A DNA stretch of 64,000 nucleotides from Paeniglutamicibacter antarcticus (GCF_900010755.1 NZ_CZJT01000150.1:62001-126000); one strand, 5' to 3'; shown: positions 42,599 to 52,159, counted from the stretch's first letter. Notes: generated by a model not told the origin, from the letters alone. Program-made: numbers and translations.

Positions 42599-43576
42599 AT
42601 GCGCGCCTTAATGCACAACGAATTCGGAGACCCGGCAGAGGTCCTCACCATTGAAAACATTCCCGTAGCCGACCCCGGTGCAGGCGAAGTCCGCGTTCGC
42701 ACACTCCTTTCGCCCATCCACAACCACGATCTGTGGACCATTCGTGGCAGCTACGGGTTCAAGCCTACTTTTCCGGCTCGTTCGGGATCCGAAGCCGTTG
42801 GCGTCATCGACGCGCTGGGTGAAGGTGTGACCGGTCTTGAGGTTGGCCAGCGTGTTGCCACCGGTGGCACCTTTGGGGTGTGGGCTGAATACTTCATCGC
42901 CAAGGCCGCCGCCCTGATTCCCGTTTCTGATGCCATCCCCGACGAAGTGGCGGCTCAATTGGTTTCAATGCCGTTCAGCGCCATCAGCCTCGTGGATTCC
43001 CTGAATCTGAATGAGGGGGACTGGCTGGTGCAGAACGCAGCCAACGGTGCGGTCGGACGCCTCGTGGCGCAGCTGGCTGCCGCTCGGGGTATCAACGTCA
43101 TTGGACTGGTACGTCGAAGCGCCGGAATTGAAGAGCTGGCCGCTCAGGGAATTGGCAACATCGTTGCCACGGACACCGAAGGTTGGGCTGAACAGGTTCG
43201 AGCCATCGCAGGGGACAACCCCATCATCGCCGGAGTTGACTCTGTTGGCGGCCGTGCAAGCGGTGAAGTGCTCTCACTGCTCGCCGAAAATGGCACCCTT
43301 GTGGTGTTCGGTGCCATGCAGTCGCCCGTGATGGAAATCGGCTCGGGAGACGTCATCTTCAAGCAGGTGACCATCCGTGGATTCTGGGGAAGCAAGGTGA
43401 GCACTTCCATGCCAGCCGAGAAGCGTGGCGCACTGATGGGTGAACTCTTCAAGTACATCACCACCGGTGTCCTGACGCTTCCGGTTGAAGCGACCTACTC
43501 CTTCGAAGAAGCAGGCACTGCGGCGCAGGCGAACTTCGCACCCGGGCGCGTAGGCAAGATCATGTTGCGCCCATAA
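42599..43576 (+). CDS. Zinc-type alcohol dehydrogenase-like / quinone oxidoreductase
   Basis: 325-residue MDR-superfamily NAD(P)H oxidoreductase. N-terminal GroES-like domain (HNHDLWTIRGSYGFKP; GSEAVGVIDALGEGVTGL) and a Rossmann domain (NGAVGRLVAQLAAARGINVIGL). Structural zinc cysteines are absent, as in quinone/enoyl reductases such as MECR-like proteins. ATG 42599 is used; the frame is open 75 codons upstream but unrelated. 160 bases after ohr with a terminator behind it, so it may share peroxide or xenobiotic control (inference). Confidence 0.85.
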   Translation: MRALMHNEFGDPAEVLTIENIPVADPGAGEVRVRTLLSPIHNHDLWTIRGSYGFKPTFPARSGSEAVGVIDALGEGVTGLEVGQRVATGGTFGVWAEYFIAKAAALIPVSDAIPDEVAAQLVSMPFSAISLVDSLNLNEGDWLVQNAANGAVGRLVAQLAAARGINVIGLVRRSAGIEELAAQGIGNIVATDTEGWAEQVRAIAGDNPIIAGVDSVGGRASGEVLSLLAENGTLVVFGAMQSPVMEIGSGDVIFKQVTIRGFWGSKVSTSMPAEKRGALMGELFKYITTGVLTLPVEATYSFEEAGTAAQANFAPGRVGKIMLRP

Positions 43577-43592
43577 TTACTGCGCGTCATGC

Positions 43593-43637
43593 AGTCGGGG
43601 ACCCAGAAACAATGGTTTCTGGGTCCCCGACTTTTTA
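43593..43637 (+). terminator. Terminator after dehydrogenase
   Basis: Perfect 18-base-pair stem (43593-43610 with 43615-43632), AATG loop, followed by TTTTT. Confidence 0.92.
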
Positions 43638-43654
43638 GGTTTTCTAAGAATGTT

Positions 43655-44220
43655 GTTGGGAAAATGGTCATTTTGCCGTTCCGGGCTGCCAGGGGCGGCA
43701 TCCGGGTGACGATTCGAGGCGCCTGGCCATGAATCCGACCATGGCCCACTTGACCATCGCCTCGCCTTGTCTGGGGCCAGCCGTCCTCCGTCGGGGTCCT
43801 GCGCGGTGACCAGCATGACCACGAGCAGACCACGGGTGTCGACCACGATGTGGCGCTTGCAGCCGTTGGACTTACTGCCTGTGTCTTAGCCGCGGGACCC
43901 CTGGCCCACGGTGCCGGCTCCTTTGAGCGACTGGGAATCCACGATCCCAGCTGAGGCCCTCGGGTCCCGCCCGGGCGCATCCCGAACTGCTGCGCGCAAC
44001 GCCTCGTGGATCTGGTCTGGCGTCCGGTCGGCGGCCCAGCGCTGAAAATACCAGTACACGGTGTCCCTCGGGGGAAGTCGCGCGACATCATCCGCCACGC
44101 ACACGCGGTGCGGTCCACATAGAGGATTGCCTCCAGGATCCGCCGGCGCGGATGAATCGCGGGCCGGCCCCCGGTCTTCACCGGAACCGTGCGATCGAGC
44201 AGGGATGAAGAAGAGTCCAT
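43655..44220 (-). pseudogene. IS5-family (ISL2-like) transposase relic
   Basis: Pieces of an IS5-type DDE transposase are spread over frames. GGRPAIHPRRRILEAILYV is in one frame; VYWYFQRWAADRTPDQIHEAL and ASAGIVDSQSLKGAGTVGQG are in another. A TAA at 43886-43888 (expected Tyr after SRG) interrupts before KRHIVVDTRGLLVVMLVTAQ. The N-terminus and the rest of the C-terminus are eroded. No clear terminal repeats. Confidence 0.75.
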
Positions 44221-44452
44221 ACGGAAGACAACTTTCAGCCGACGGGAATATGCTCGGCGGCAGATCACCTTCAATCACGAAAAAGAAATAGGCAACGGGT
44301 GAGTCTGCGCATTGGCCCGACATCTGAGTGATAGCAAGCCACGTAGGGTCGTAGCGGACGGCGATTCGGAAACTGAATTGCGATAGGAATGGAGCACTCC
44401 GGTTCATCATCAAGACGATGAACCGTGTTGGAGCATTCCCGGCCTTCTGGCC

Positions 44453-44968
44453 CTACAGGGGGTGGCCCGGTTCCATGTCGGCTATCTCGGACGGCCACAG
44501 CGGTTCTGCATGTTCATCGGCAAGGACTTCGAATGGTGCCAACACAAGTCCGAGATGGTCACCGAAATCGATGCGATTCAGGACTTCAGCAATGATCCTC
44601 CGCCGGCTGGCTTCCAATAACGGGACTCCGCCCGGACCCGGATGCCAGTTGCAGACAGCAAACTTGTCTATCTCATCCCCGGTTTCACCGCCAAATAATT
44701 CGGCGAGTACTCGTTGATCCGAGTCGATGACATGAACCGCCAGCACTTTGGCGCAAGACATCAGGGCGTAGCTGTGATTGATTTTGGAAATACATACCAG
44801 AAACCGCGGTGGGTCGATGCTGCACCGGGTCGCGAAGCCGACCAAACACCCGGAACGCGATTCTGGGCCGTCCCCATTTTCCGCGGCAACGGTGACAATA
44901 AACAATGGATAGTCGACGTTATTCATGAATCGATCAAGATCGCTTGCTTCTACCAAGTGTTCCCTCAT
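44453..44968 (-). CDS. Flavin reductase-like FMN-binding protein
   Basis: 171 residues of the DIM6/NTAB (flavin reductase-like) family: NVDYPLFIVTVAAENG, GCLVGFATRCSIDPPRFLV and ISKINHSYALM. It probably uses FMN and NAD(P)H, either feeding reduced flavin to a monooxygenase or acting alone. ATG 44968 overlaps by ATGA with the stop of a truncated upstream reading, showing that it was once the second gene of an operon. The remaining open frame upstream to 45085 is not family-like. Confidence 0.85.
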   Translation of the reverse strand: MREHLVEASDLDRFMNNVDYPLFIVTVAAENGDGPESRSGCLVGFATRCSIDPPRFLVCISKINHSYALMSCAKVLAVHVIDSDQRVLAELFGGETGDEIDKFAVCNWHPGPGGVPLLEASRRRIIAEVLNRIDFGDHLGLVLAPFEVLADEHAEPLWPSEIADMEPGHPL

Positions 44969-45057
44969 TTGCTGGCCCCAAGGACCATTTCGATGACGCC
45001 GGTGCGTCGCGATACCTGCTTGGACTCTAAGGTGAGGATGCCGTGGCCGTCTACCCA
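44965..45057 (-). pseudogene. C-terminal tail of a lost gene upstream of flavin reductase
   Basis: About 30 codons (DGHGILTLESKQVSRRTG, VIEMVLGASK, stop) read in the frame that overlaps the reductase ATG as ATGA. The frame meets a TGA just upstream. The peptide looks like a real protein end, but I cannot name its family. Confidence 0.35.
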
Positions 45058-45374
45058 CGATCAAGGGACCGCCGGGAGGAAACAAGGATATTCTTCCTCC
45101 CGAGAAGGCCTGATCCTGCAGCGTATTTCGGATTTTTTGATGTGAAGTCGATGCATGGTTGTGCGGGCCCCTGGACCCTGATGGGCGAATTTTTCGCCGT
45201 CGATTTGCAGGGATGTCCGCTTCTCAGGACCCACAAAACGGAATCAGTACATACTTTGTGAGTGAAATTCAATGCGATTTCCATGCTATATGGCGACGTG
45301 CCACGATCGCTCTCGGCGCATTTTTTGCCTGGATTTTTGGTTGTTGGTAGTCACTATTCATAGTGTCTTAAGTT
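45058..45374. promoter_or_regulatory. Region upstream of BCCT gene with inverted repeat
   Basis: No gene seen. CACTAT-TC-ATAGTG (45352-45365) is a perfect 6-base inverted repeat ending 9 bases before the ATG at 45375. It could be a repressor operator or a weak translation-level hairpin. No clear Shine-Dalgarno. Confidence 0.45.
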
Positions 45375-47381
45375 ATGAATTCTGATAGTAGAAGTTCACA
45401 TCACGCGGTGGCCAGTCCCGATGGGCTCACCGAAATTCCACCGGGAGAACGCGGTGTTGTCCGTGGACGGCCCGGAGAACGCATGCGAAAAGTCATCAGT
45501 CGTGCAGCCTCTGAACCCACGTTCGGGATCCATCCCGGGCTGGTACCGGGCATCAGCGTTGAGGACACCGGAACCAGCTTTCCCACGCGACGCAGCGTGT
45601 TCATTGCAGCTTTGGCGGTCTCGCTGGCTGTCCTTGGTTGGGCGATCATCTCACCCGAAAACCTCAATACGGTGGGAACCACCATGCAAAGCTGGGTGGT
45701 GACCCACTTCGGGTGGCTGTTCAACCTGACGGTTGTTGCCATTGTGATCTTCATGCTGGTTGTTGGGTTCGGACCCACGGGCCAGATCCGTCTAGGTGCC
45801 GACGACAGCACGCCCGAGTACTCAACACTTTCCTGGATCTCAATGCTGTTTGCCGCGGGGCTTGGCATTGGGCTGATCTTCTACGGTCCGCTTGAGCCAC
45901 TGAGTCACTTCCTTGCGCCGCCGCCGTCAACGGATGCCCAAGCAGGCACGACGGATGCCATCCTGCCGGCGATAACCGATGCCTTCTTGCATCAGGCAAC
46001 CATTGCGTGGTGCATTTACGCACTGGTGGGTGGTTCACTGGCCTATGTCTCGTACCGACGTGGCAGGCTTCCGCTGATTTCCTCGCTGTTTGAACCTGTA
46101 TTCCCAAACGGCAACAACCGGATCCTCGGTAAGATCATCGATATCTTTGCCGTCCTGGTCACCTTGTTCGGCACCGCGACCTCACTGGGGATCGGCGCCC
46201 TGCAGATCCGTACCGGCACCTCGATCATTACGGGTCTGGAACTAGGCAACGAGTTCGTTGTGGTGACCATTAGCGTGCTGACCATTGTCTTCACCATCTC
46301 GGCTGTTGCCGGCATCAAGAAAGGCATCCGTCTTCTTTCGAACGTCAACATGACGTTGGTGATCCTGCTGGCGGTATTCGCCTTGCTGGCCGGGCCGACG
46401 TTCTTCATTCTCGACTTGCTTCCGGCATCGCTGATCACCTTCTTTGGCAACCTGCCCGAGATGCTTTCGGTCTTTGCCAGCCAGGGAACCGAGGAAAAGG
46501 ATTACTTGACGTCATGGACCACGTTGTACTGGGCCTGGTGGATCTCATGGTCGCCGTTCGTGGGCATGTTCATTGCCAAGATTTCCAAGGGTCGCACACT
46601 GCGCCAGTTCGTCACCGTGGTGGTCTTTGTTCCCTCCGCGATCTCCATCGGTTGGTTCACTGTCTTTGGCGGAAACGCCATCTGGATGAACATGAACGGG
46701 ATGAACATGAACGTTGAAGGATCCGGTGAGAACGTCATGTTTGACTTGATGGGCAACCTCCCCTTCAGCTCCGTGACGTGGATTGTCTGCCTGATCGCCA
46801 TCCTGGTCTTCTTTGTGACCGCAGCAGACTCCGCTGCGAACGTGATGGGGTCGATGTCGCAATCGGGCCGTCCGGTTCCCTCTAAATCGGTGACGATCGT
46901 CTGGGCCGTCGCCTTGGGCTTGATCGGCATGTTCCTGTTGCTTGCCGGTGGACGAAACGCTCTCTCTGGCCTCCAATCGATCATGGTGACCTGTGCCCTG
47001 CCATTCACGATCATCCTGATCGGTGTGATGGTTTCCTGGGGCATGGATTTGCGCAATGATCCGCTCATGATCCGCCGCCGGTATGCGCTTGAGGCCATCA
47101 AGGGCGGAGTGCGCCGCGGCATCGATGAGCATGGGGACGATTTCGTCTTCGGTATCGCCGAAGTCCCGGAGGAGGATGGCGCCGGGGCTGGTTTCGCGAG
47201 TGACAACCCAGCACTCACCGAGTGGTACACGGACAATGCCAATCCGGAGAATGAGCAGGAAGCTGAAGATCAACCCATGACCAATGATGCTGACGAGGTG
47301 CCGACTCCCGTCCCGGCAAACGCTGCGGCCACTGAAAACGGATTTGGCCTCGAGCGCAAAGGATCCGCTGACCGTGGCTGA
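45375..47381 (+). CDS. BCCT-family betaine/carnitine/choline transporter
   Basis: 668 residues, 12 helices. The family signature is WTTLYWAWWISWSPFVGMF followed by AKISKGRTLRQF. The N-terminal extension (about 65 residues) and the acidic C-terminal tail (ENEQEAEDQPMTNDADE) are longer than the core; such tails sense osmotic conditions in BetP. It imports trimethylammonium compounds with sodium or protons, probably for osmoprotection. No bet catabolic genes are adjacent. Confidence 0.92.
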   Translation: MNSDSRSSHHAVASPDGLTEIPPGERGVVRGRPGERMRKVISRAASEPTFGIHPGLVPGISVEDTGTSFPTRRSVFIAALAVSLAVLGWAIISPENLNTVGTTMQSWVVTHFGWLFNLTVVAIVIFMLVVGFGPTGQIRLGADDSTPEYSTLSWISMLFAAGLGIGLIFYGPLEPLSHFLAPPPSTDAQAGTTDAILPAITDAFLHQATIAWCIYALVGGSLAYVSYRRGRLPLISSLFEPVFPNGNNRILGKIIDIFAVLVTLFGTATSLGIGALQIRTGTSIITGLELGNEFVVVTISVLTIVFTISAVAGIKKGIRLLSNVNMTLVILLAVFALLAGPTFFILDLLPASLITFFGNLPEMLSVFASQGTEEKDYLTSWTTLYWAWWISWSPFVGMFIAKISKGRTLRQFVTVVVFVPSAISIGWFTVFGGNAIWMNMNGMNMNVEGSGENVMFDLMGNLPFSSVTWIVCLIAILVFFVTAADSAANVMGSMSQSGRPVPSKSVTIVWAVALGLIGMFLLLAGGRNALSGLQSIMVTCALPFTIILIGVMVSWGMDLRNDPLMIRRRYALEAIKGGVRRGIDEHGDDFVFGIAEVPEEDGAGAGFASDNPALTEWYTDNANPENEQEAEDQPMTNDADEVPTPVPANAAATENGFGLERKGSADRG

Positions 47382-47547
47382 AGGCCATGACATGACCGCC
47401 AGATAGCTGCCCGTTTGAACCCCTGCTGGATACGCCGCTAGATACCCAGCGGGGGCCAACGCGGTTTTCCGCGGGTGTTGGGCTTTGCCCCTTGCCTTCG
47501 GAACTTCAGCACTCCACCATGCTGGGGATACTGGTGTGATTCATGCA

Positions 47548-47585
47548 ATAAATTGGTGGCCCCTGCAGTGGGGCCACCAATTTAT
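47548..47585. terminator. Terminator between BCCT and DJ-1/PfpI genes
   Basis: 16-base inverted repeat (47548-47563 with 47570-47585) with AT-rich flanks; serves both converging genes. Confidence 0.8.
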
Positions 47586-47655
47586 GACGCAGAGTGGCGC
47601 CGATATTCACGTAATTTTGGTGTGCTGCCCCGCGGCCATGGGAAATGACCGGAAC

Positions 47656-48435
47656 TTAGTGTCCAGCGTTTTCCGCTGCGGCCTTTTTGGCAGATTTCTC
47701 GGCATCCTTGTCAGCTCGCAGGACATCGTGTTCGTGTTGTTCCTCGGCCTTTTCATGGTGGATTATCTCAGCCAAGAGCTTCTCCATCTCCTTAGCCACC
47801 CCCGCCGCGGAAGCGGGGTTCTGGCCGGTGACCAGCCGTCCGTCAACCACTACGTTTTCGGTGAAGTCATCAGCGGCAACATGGGTGGCACCTAGCTCCT
47901 CCAGACGGTCCGCCAAGAAGAACGGGATCACTTTGTCCTTCCCCACGGCGACTTCCTCGGCATTGGTGAAGGCGGCAACCCTGCGTCCCGCGACGAGGCG
48001 GGATCCGTTCGCCAATTCCACGTTGAGCAGACCGGCCGGTCCGTGGCAGACCGCGCCCACCACGCCGCCTGCTTCGTAGACGCTGGCCACCAAGCTCTTC
48101 AGGCCATCACTGTCCGGGAAATCCCACATGGTGCCGTGGCCGCCCACCAGGTAGAGAGCGTCGTATTGTTGGGGGTCGACGACATCGACGCGGGCCGTGT
48201 TGTAGAGACCTGCACGCGTCGTTTCGTTATGCGTGAAGTCAACCTGGACGGGATCTTCCGGGTCTACCGTGTCTTGCGGAGGCTGGCCGCCCCGGATGGA
48301 TGCAAAGTCGACGAAGTGTCCGGAATCCTTGAACACTTTCCAAGGGTGTGCGGCTTCGGCCACGTTGTAGCCGGTCTTTTCTCCGGTGTCGCTGATCTCT
48401 GAAACGCTGGTTAGAACCATGAGGATTTTCTTCAT
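47656..48435 (-). CDS. DJ-1/PfpI family protein (Hsp31/glyoxalase III-like)
   Basis: 259 residues. Nucleophile elbow GAVCHGPAGLL with C130-H131, and an upstream Glu in DTGEKTGYNVAE, the set of residues used by Hsp31/DJ-1d-like glyoxalases and deglycases. The C-terminus has a 35-residue charged Lys/Glu/His tail (EQHEHDVLRADKDAEKSAKK) not typical of the core family. ATG 48435 follows AGGAGC. Role: methylglyoxal detoxification or chaperone (inference). Confidence 0.85.
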   Translation of the reverse strand: MKKILMVLTSVSEISDTGEKTGYNVAEAAHPWKVFKDSGHFVDFASIRGGQPPQDTVDPEDPVQVDFTHNETTRAGLYNTARVDVVDPQQYDALYLVGGHGTMWDFPDSDGLKSLVASVYEAGGVVGAVCHGPAGLLNVELANGSRLVAGRRVAAFTNAEEVAVGKDKVIPFFLADRLEELGATHVAADDFTENVVVDGRLVTGQNPASAAGVAKEMEKLLAEIIHHEKAEEQHEHDVLRADKDAEKSAKKAAAENAGH

Positions 48436-48514
48436 GAAGTGCTCCTTTCGTCTATTTTCCACCCTAGGCGAGTGCCCGGGGACCCACCACCCCCTGGATA
48501 CCCATCTCGGTGGG

Positions 48515-49978
48515 CTATGCTTCGGCCGGCGGTGTCAACGTAGCTTCCGCGTGCCTTGGACTGTTCGGGTTCATGAGTGAGTGTTTGCGGCCGTAGAAGA
48601 AGTAAATGGCCAACCCGATGACCAACCAGACGCCGAACCTCAGCCAGGTCTCCCAGTGCAGCTGCAGCATCAGGAACCCGGAAGCCAGCATGCCGAAGAG
48701 GGGGACTACCGGCATGAAGGGCAGCCGGAAGGTGCGGGGAGCATCGGGCCTCTTGTAGCGGAAGATGATCACAGACAGGCAGACCACCACGAAGGCGGCC
48801 AAGATGCCGATGTTTGTCAGGTCCGCGACGGCCTTGATGGGGAATACACCCGCCAGGAGTGCGGAGGCGATGCCGGCGATCCAGGTAACGCGCTGAGGGG
48901 TGCCGTGACGGTCGGTCTTGGAGAACCAGCCCGGAAGCAGTCCGTCGCGGCTCATGGAGAACCAGACGCGGGTGACACCGAGCAGGAACGTCAGCATCAC
49001 GGTGAGAATGGACAGGACGGCAAACACCGAGATGATCGTGGCGATCACCGGAAGCCCCACGCCGTTGAACGCGGAGGCGAATCCGGCGGTTGGGTCGATG
49101 TCCTTGTAGTTCTGCATGCCGGTTAGCACCAGAGTGGCAGCCACATAGAGCAGCATGGCGATGATCAAGGAGTAGATGATCGCCTTGGGCATGTGCTTCT
49201 TGCCGTCGGTGGATTCCTCGGCCGCGGTGCTCATGGCGTCGTAGCCAAAGACCGCAAAGAACACGGTTGCCGCACCGGCGACCACCGGGCCGAACCCGGA
49301 GGGCATGAACGGGTTGTAGTTCCCGGTGTCGATGTAGAAGATGCCCAGGCCGATGATGAACAGGATCAGCACCACCTTGATGGCAACGGCCGCCAGCTCG
49401 AAACGCCCGAAGGCCTTGGTGCCCCGGGAAAGGATCCAGGTGACCAGGACACAGACGACGATGGCCGGGATGTTGATGATGCCTCCCTTGCCCTCATCGG
49501 GGGTTGAGGCCGCCCACGCCGGCAGGTGCATGCCGATGCCGGAGAGGAACGCGGCGAAGTAGCCGGAAATGCCGATGGCCACCACCGCCACGATGGCGAT
49601 GTATTCAAGCAACAGGTCCCAGCCGATGAACCAGCCAATGATCTCCCCGAGAGCCACATACCCGTAGGTGTAGGCGGAGCCGGCCCGCGGGATCATACCG
49701 GCGAATTCCGCGTAGGACAGAGCTGCGGCGGCGGAAGCCAGACCCGCGATCAGGAAGGAGATCAGCACCGCGGGGCCGACGCCGGCCTGGGTTCCGGCGC
49801 CATGGGCCACTAGACCTGCCAGGGAGAAGATGCCGACGCCAATGATGCCGCCAACGCCGATCGCGGTCAGTTGCCACAGTCCCAGGGACTTGGCCAGGCC
49901 GCTGTGTTTGCTTTCTTCTTCGATATCGTCGATTGGCTTGCGCCGCATGATTGACTGGGATTTATCTTTGGGGCTCAT
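48515..49978 (-). CDS. APC-family amino acid permease
   Basis: 487 residues with 12 helices; cationic amino acid transporter (YfnA/CAT) subgroup. Segments: GVGGIIGVGIFSLAG in helix 1, IPRAGSAYTYGYVALGEIIG, and MSRDGLLPGWFSKTDRHGTP in the loop. ATG 49978 has GGAG upstream; the frame extends to 50029. Substrate not determinable. Confidence 0.9.
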   Translation of the reverse strand: MSPKDKSQSIMRRKPIDDIEEESKHSGLAKSLGLWQLTAIGVGGIIGVGIFSLAGLVAHGAGTQAGVGPAVLISFLIAGLASAAAALSYAEFAGMIPRAGSAYTYGYVALGEIIGWFIGWDLLLEYIAIVAVVAIGISGYFAAFLSGIGMHLPAWAASTPDEGKGGIINIPAIVVCVLVTWILSRGTKAFGRFELAAVAIKVVLILFIIGLGIFYIDTGNYNPFMPSGFGPVVAGAATVFFAVFGYDAMSTAAEESTDGKKHMPKAIIYSLIIAMLLYVAATLVLTGMQNYKDIDPTAGFASAFNGVGLPVIATIISVFAVLSILTVMLTFLLGVTRVWFSMSRDGLLPGWFSKTDRHGTPQRVTWIAGIASALLAGVFPIKAVADLTNIGILAAFVVVCLSVIIFRYKRPDAPRTFRLPFMPVVPLFGMLASGFLMLQLHWETWLRFGVWLVIGLAIYFFYGRKHSLMNPNSPRHAEATLTPPAEA

Positions 49979-50699
49979 GAGGGACTCCTGCAGTGATGTG
50001 TCCAGCATTTCGGCCGCCCGGTGACGCAAGCGGTCTCGTCACATCAGTATGCGAGCCTGTTTCCCATTTATGAAGCCCCGCATCACAGGGGGACTGGCCG
50101 TGCGCAAGCATCACGGGCGTGGACGTGAACTTCAAGCCGAGGTGCGAGCATGTCCGGCGTGCAATGTTGGTGGGTCGGCCGGCGAAAGTTCCGTTCAACA
50201 ACGGGGTTGCCCCGTGGTGACGGCGATTCCGTTGAGGAAGCACACCCAATCGCGGACGGCATCGCGGATCATGGCCAAATGCAGGTGGCGCATCACCTGC
50301 AACTGTTGGCGGCGTGGCGCACCACAGCCGGCGATTTTCGTCAGTGTTCAACATGAACCGGAGTATCCGCAGCGTTGCCGAGCCCGGCATTTCAGTGTTC
50401 TTGCTCACGACCAAACCGCGGTCTCGGGGGAACGCCAACCCAAAATCATCCAGATGGAACTGACGCTTCTAGCGCAGCTCAATGCGAATAATTCCGCCCC
50501 CGGGGGCCTAGTCACCCCGAAAGGGGGCCGATGCCACGCCTTCGTGCCGGAGCTTGGTCTGGCGATGCCACGGGGCTTCCGACGGCAGTCAGCACCGACG
50601 TGTTTGTCCGCCGCTTGGATTGATAACGAAATTGTAACTTTTGCGTGTCGTCGGTAGGGTTTTAGGTCTGGTTGCATATGAGCAACCCAGTCCTGATCC
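49979..50699. other. Long gene-free stretch before riboswitch
   Basis: About 700 bases between the leftward permease and the riboswitch. The open frames have no recognisable product. Promoters for both neighbours must lie here; a stem GGTTGC/GCAACC (50670-50687) precedes the riboswitch. Confidence 0.4.
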
Positions 50700-50878
50700 G
50701 GTTCGCATAACCCTGCCGGCGGATCTTGAACCAAGAACTACCGGCAGGGGCGGAGGACCCAATTCAACCGTTTCATGGTTTTGAACCATGGAACTTGGGG
50801 TGAAGCGGAGTCCGCCACGGTGGGCTCGGCCGAGTTGATCTCATGACTCGAATCCGACAGCTAACTTCGCAAGCGACA
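50700..50878 (+). ncRNA. Cyclic di-AMP (ydaO-yuaA) riboswitch
   Basis: Conserved blocks of the ydaO-yuaA motif in order: stem CCCTGCCGG/CCGGCAGGG (50710-50718 and 50741-50749), GGCGGAGGACCCAA, GGGGTGAAGCGGAGTCCGCC, and the characteristic 3' end CGAATCCGACAGCTAAC followed by TTCGCAAGCG. Upstream of a cell-wall peptidase is the usual setting in Actinobacteria, where c-di-AMP turns expression off. Confidence 0.82.
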
Positions 50879-50894
50879 CATGAGAGGCTTCCAC

Positions 50895-51962
50895 TTGAAC
50901 CAGCAGCATACTGCCGGCCGCCGTCGCGCGCCCGGACCCGTTGACGCCCTGCCTTCGCAGGATTCAATGAAACTGATCGTCGATGCCGCACTGAGCGGCG
51001 AAAGCACTTCCCGAGGTCCCGGCCGACGCGCACTAAACGCGGTCCCGGATGCCACAGAAAACTCTGATACCCAGCAGCATGGCGGCCGCCGCTATGTGGC
51101 AGGCCAGCGCTATGTTGCAGCCCCGGAGACGGCAACCATCGCCGCCACCGAAATCCCTTCCGCGACTGCAGCGCGGTCGCTGGCGAGGGGCGCAGACACC
51201 GTCAAGCGTGACAACGTCCTGAAGTCCGCGCCCCGGATCCAGCGTTCTCGGCTTGGGTTCATGCACAAGCTCGGCGCAGTGGCCGCCATGTCGGGCCTGA
51301 CTGTCGCCGGCCTGGCATTCGCCGCGCCAGTGCAGGAAGCCGAAGGCACTATCCCCGAGCCCCAGCGCGTCGCCCAGACTTCGGTCGCAGATGTCAGTGC
51401 CCCGGCCAGCGACAAGCTCACCGTCGATCGCGCCGCGGTGACCAGCGAGTACATCGAGATCAAGAAAGCCAATCCGGCACCTGTCACGATAGCGGCCGAG
51501 AAAAAAGCCACCAAGGAAGCCAAGCCGGAATCGATCTCGGCCGCAGCCGGCGGAGCTGTCACCAAGACCCCCGCCGTCGGAACCCTGGCCCAGCCGGTCG
51601 ACAGCATCCGGTTGACCTCGCGCTTCGGTCACCGCAAGAACCCGACCGGCCCCGGATACATGATCCACAACGGCCTGGACTACGCAGTTCCTATGGGAAC
51701 ACCTGTCAAGGCCAGCGCCTCCGGCACGGTAGTACAGTCACAGTTTGCCGGGCACTCCGGATTCCGCGTGGAGATCGACCACGGCAATGGTTTGCACACC
51801 AGCTACAACCACAACTCGGTCCTCAAGGTGAAGGTCGGACAGAAGGTCAAGGTCGGTGAGGTTGTCGCACTCAGCGGCAGCACCGGAAACTCCACGGGCC
51901 CGCACCTGCACCTCGAGGTCATCGTCAACGGCAAGTGGGTCGACCCCGCGAGTCGGCTCTAA
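50895..51962 (+). CDS. M23-family peptidoglycan endopeptidase under c-di-AMP control
   Basis: 355 residues. A basic cytoplasmic N-terminus of about 120 residues (AGRRRAPGPVDALPSQ) is followed by a membrane/signal segment (LGAVAAMSGLTVAGLAFAAP), an Ala/Glu/Lys linker, and a C-terminal LytM/M23 domain: HNGLDYAVPMGTPV and GPHLHLEV hold the zinc ligands. I prefer TTG 50895, with GAGAGG 8 bases upstream. ATG 50880 abuts the riboswitch without a Shine-Dalgarno, and ATG 50967 has AGGA but loses the GRRRA segment. It cuts peptide cross-links. Confidence 0.87.
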   Translation: MNQQHTAGRRRAPGPVDALPSQDSMKLIVDAALSGESTSRGPGRRALNAVPDATENSDTQQHGGRRYVAGQRYVAAPETATIAATEIPSATAARSLARGADTVKRDNVLKSAPRIQRSRLGFMHKLGAVAAMSGLTVAGLAFAAPVQEAEGTIPEPQRVAQTSVADVSAPASDKLTVDRAAVTSEYIEIKKANPAPVTIAAEKKATKEAKPESISAAAGGAVTKTPAVGTLAQPVDSIRLTSRFGHRKNPTGPGYMIHNGLDYAVPMGTPVKASASGTVVQSQFAGHSGFRVEIDHGNGLHTSYNHNSVLKVKVGQKVKVGEVVALSGSTGNSTGPHLHLEVIVNGKWVDPASRL

Positions 51963-51966
51963 CTTC

Positions 51967-52003
51967 AAAAGTCGCCGTTCCGTGTCCGGAGCGGCGACTT
52001 TTT
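51967..52003 (+). terminator. Terminator after M23 gene
   Basis: 11-base-pair stem AAAAGTCGCCG/CGGCGACTTTT (51967-51977 with 51992-52002) with a 14-base loop and a T-run. Confidence 0.85.
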
Positions 52004-52159
52004 GCCTTCGCTTCAGCTGCCACGGCCAGTACTCCAACGGAGTCCTGGCATTCCGTGCGCGTCAGACCCCCATGATGCAAACGGTCCCGTCGGCCCAGTA
52101 GCTGATCCCCGTGTGCCATTCATGATGACTTGCACATCGATCGGCCCGAACAAGATGGG

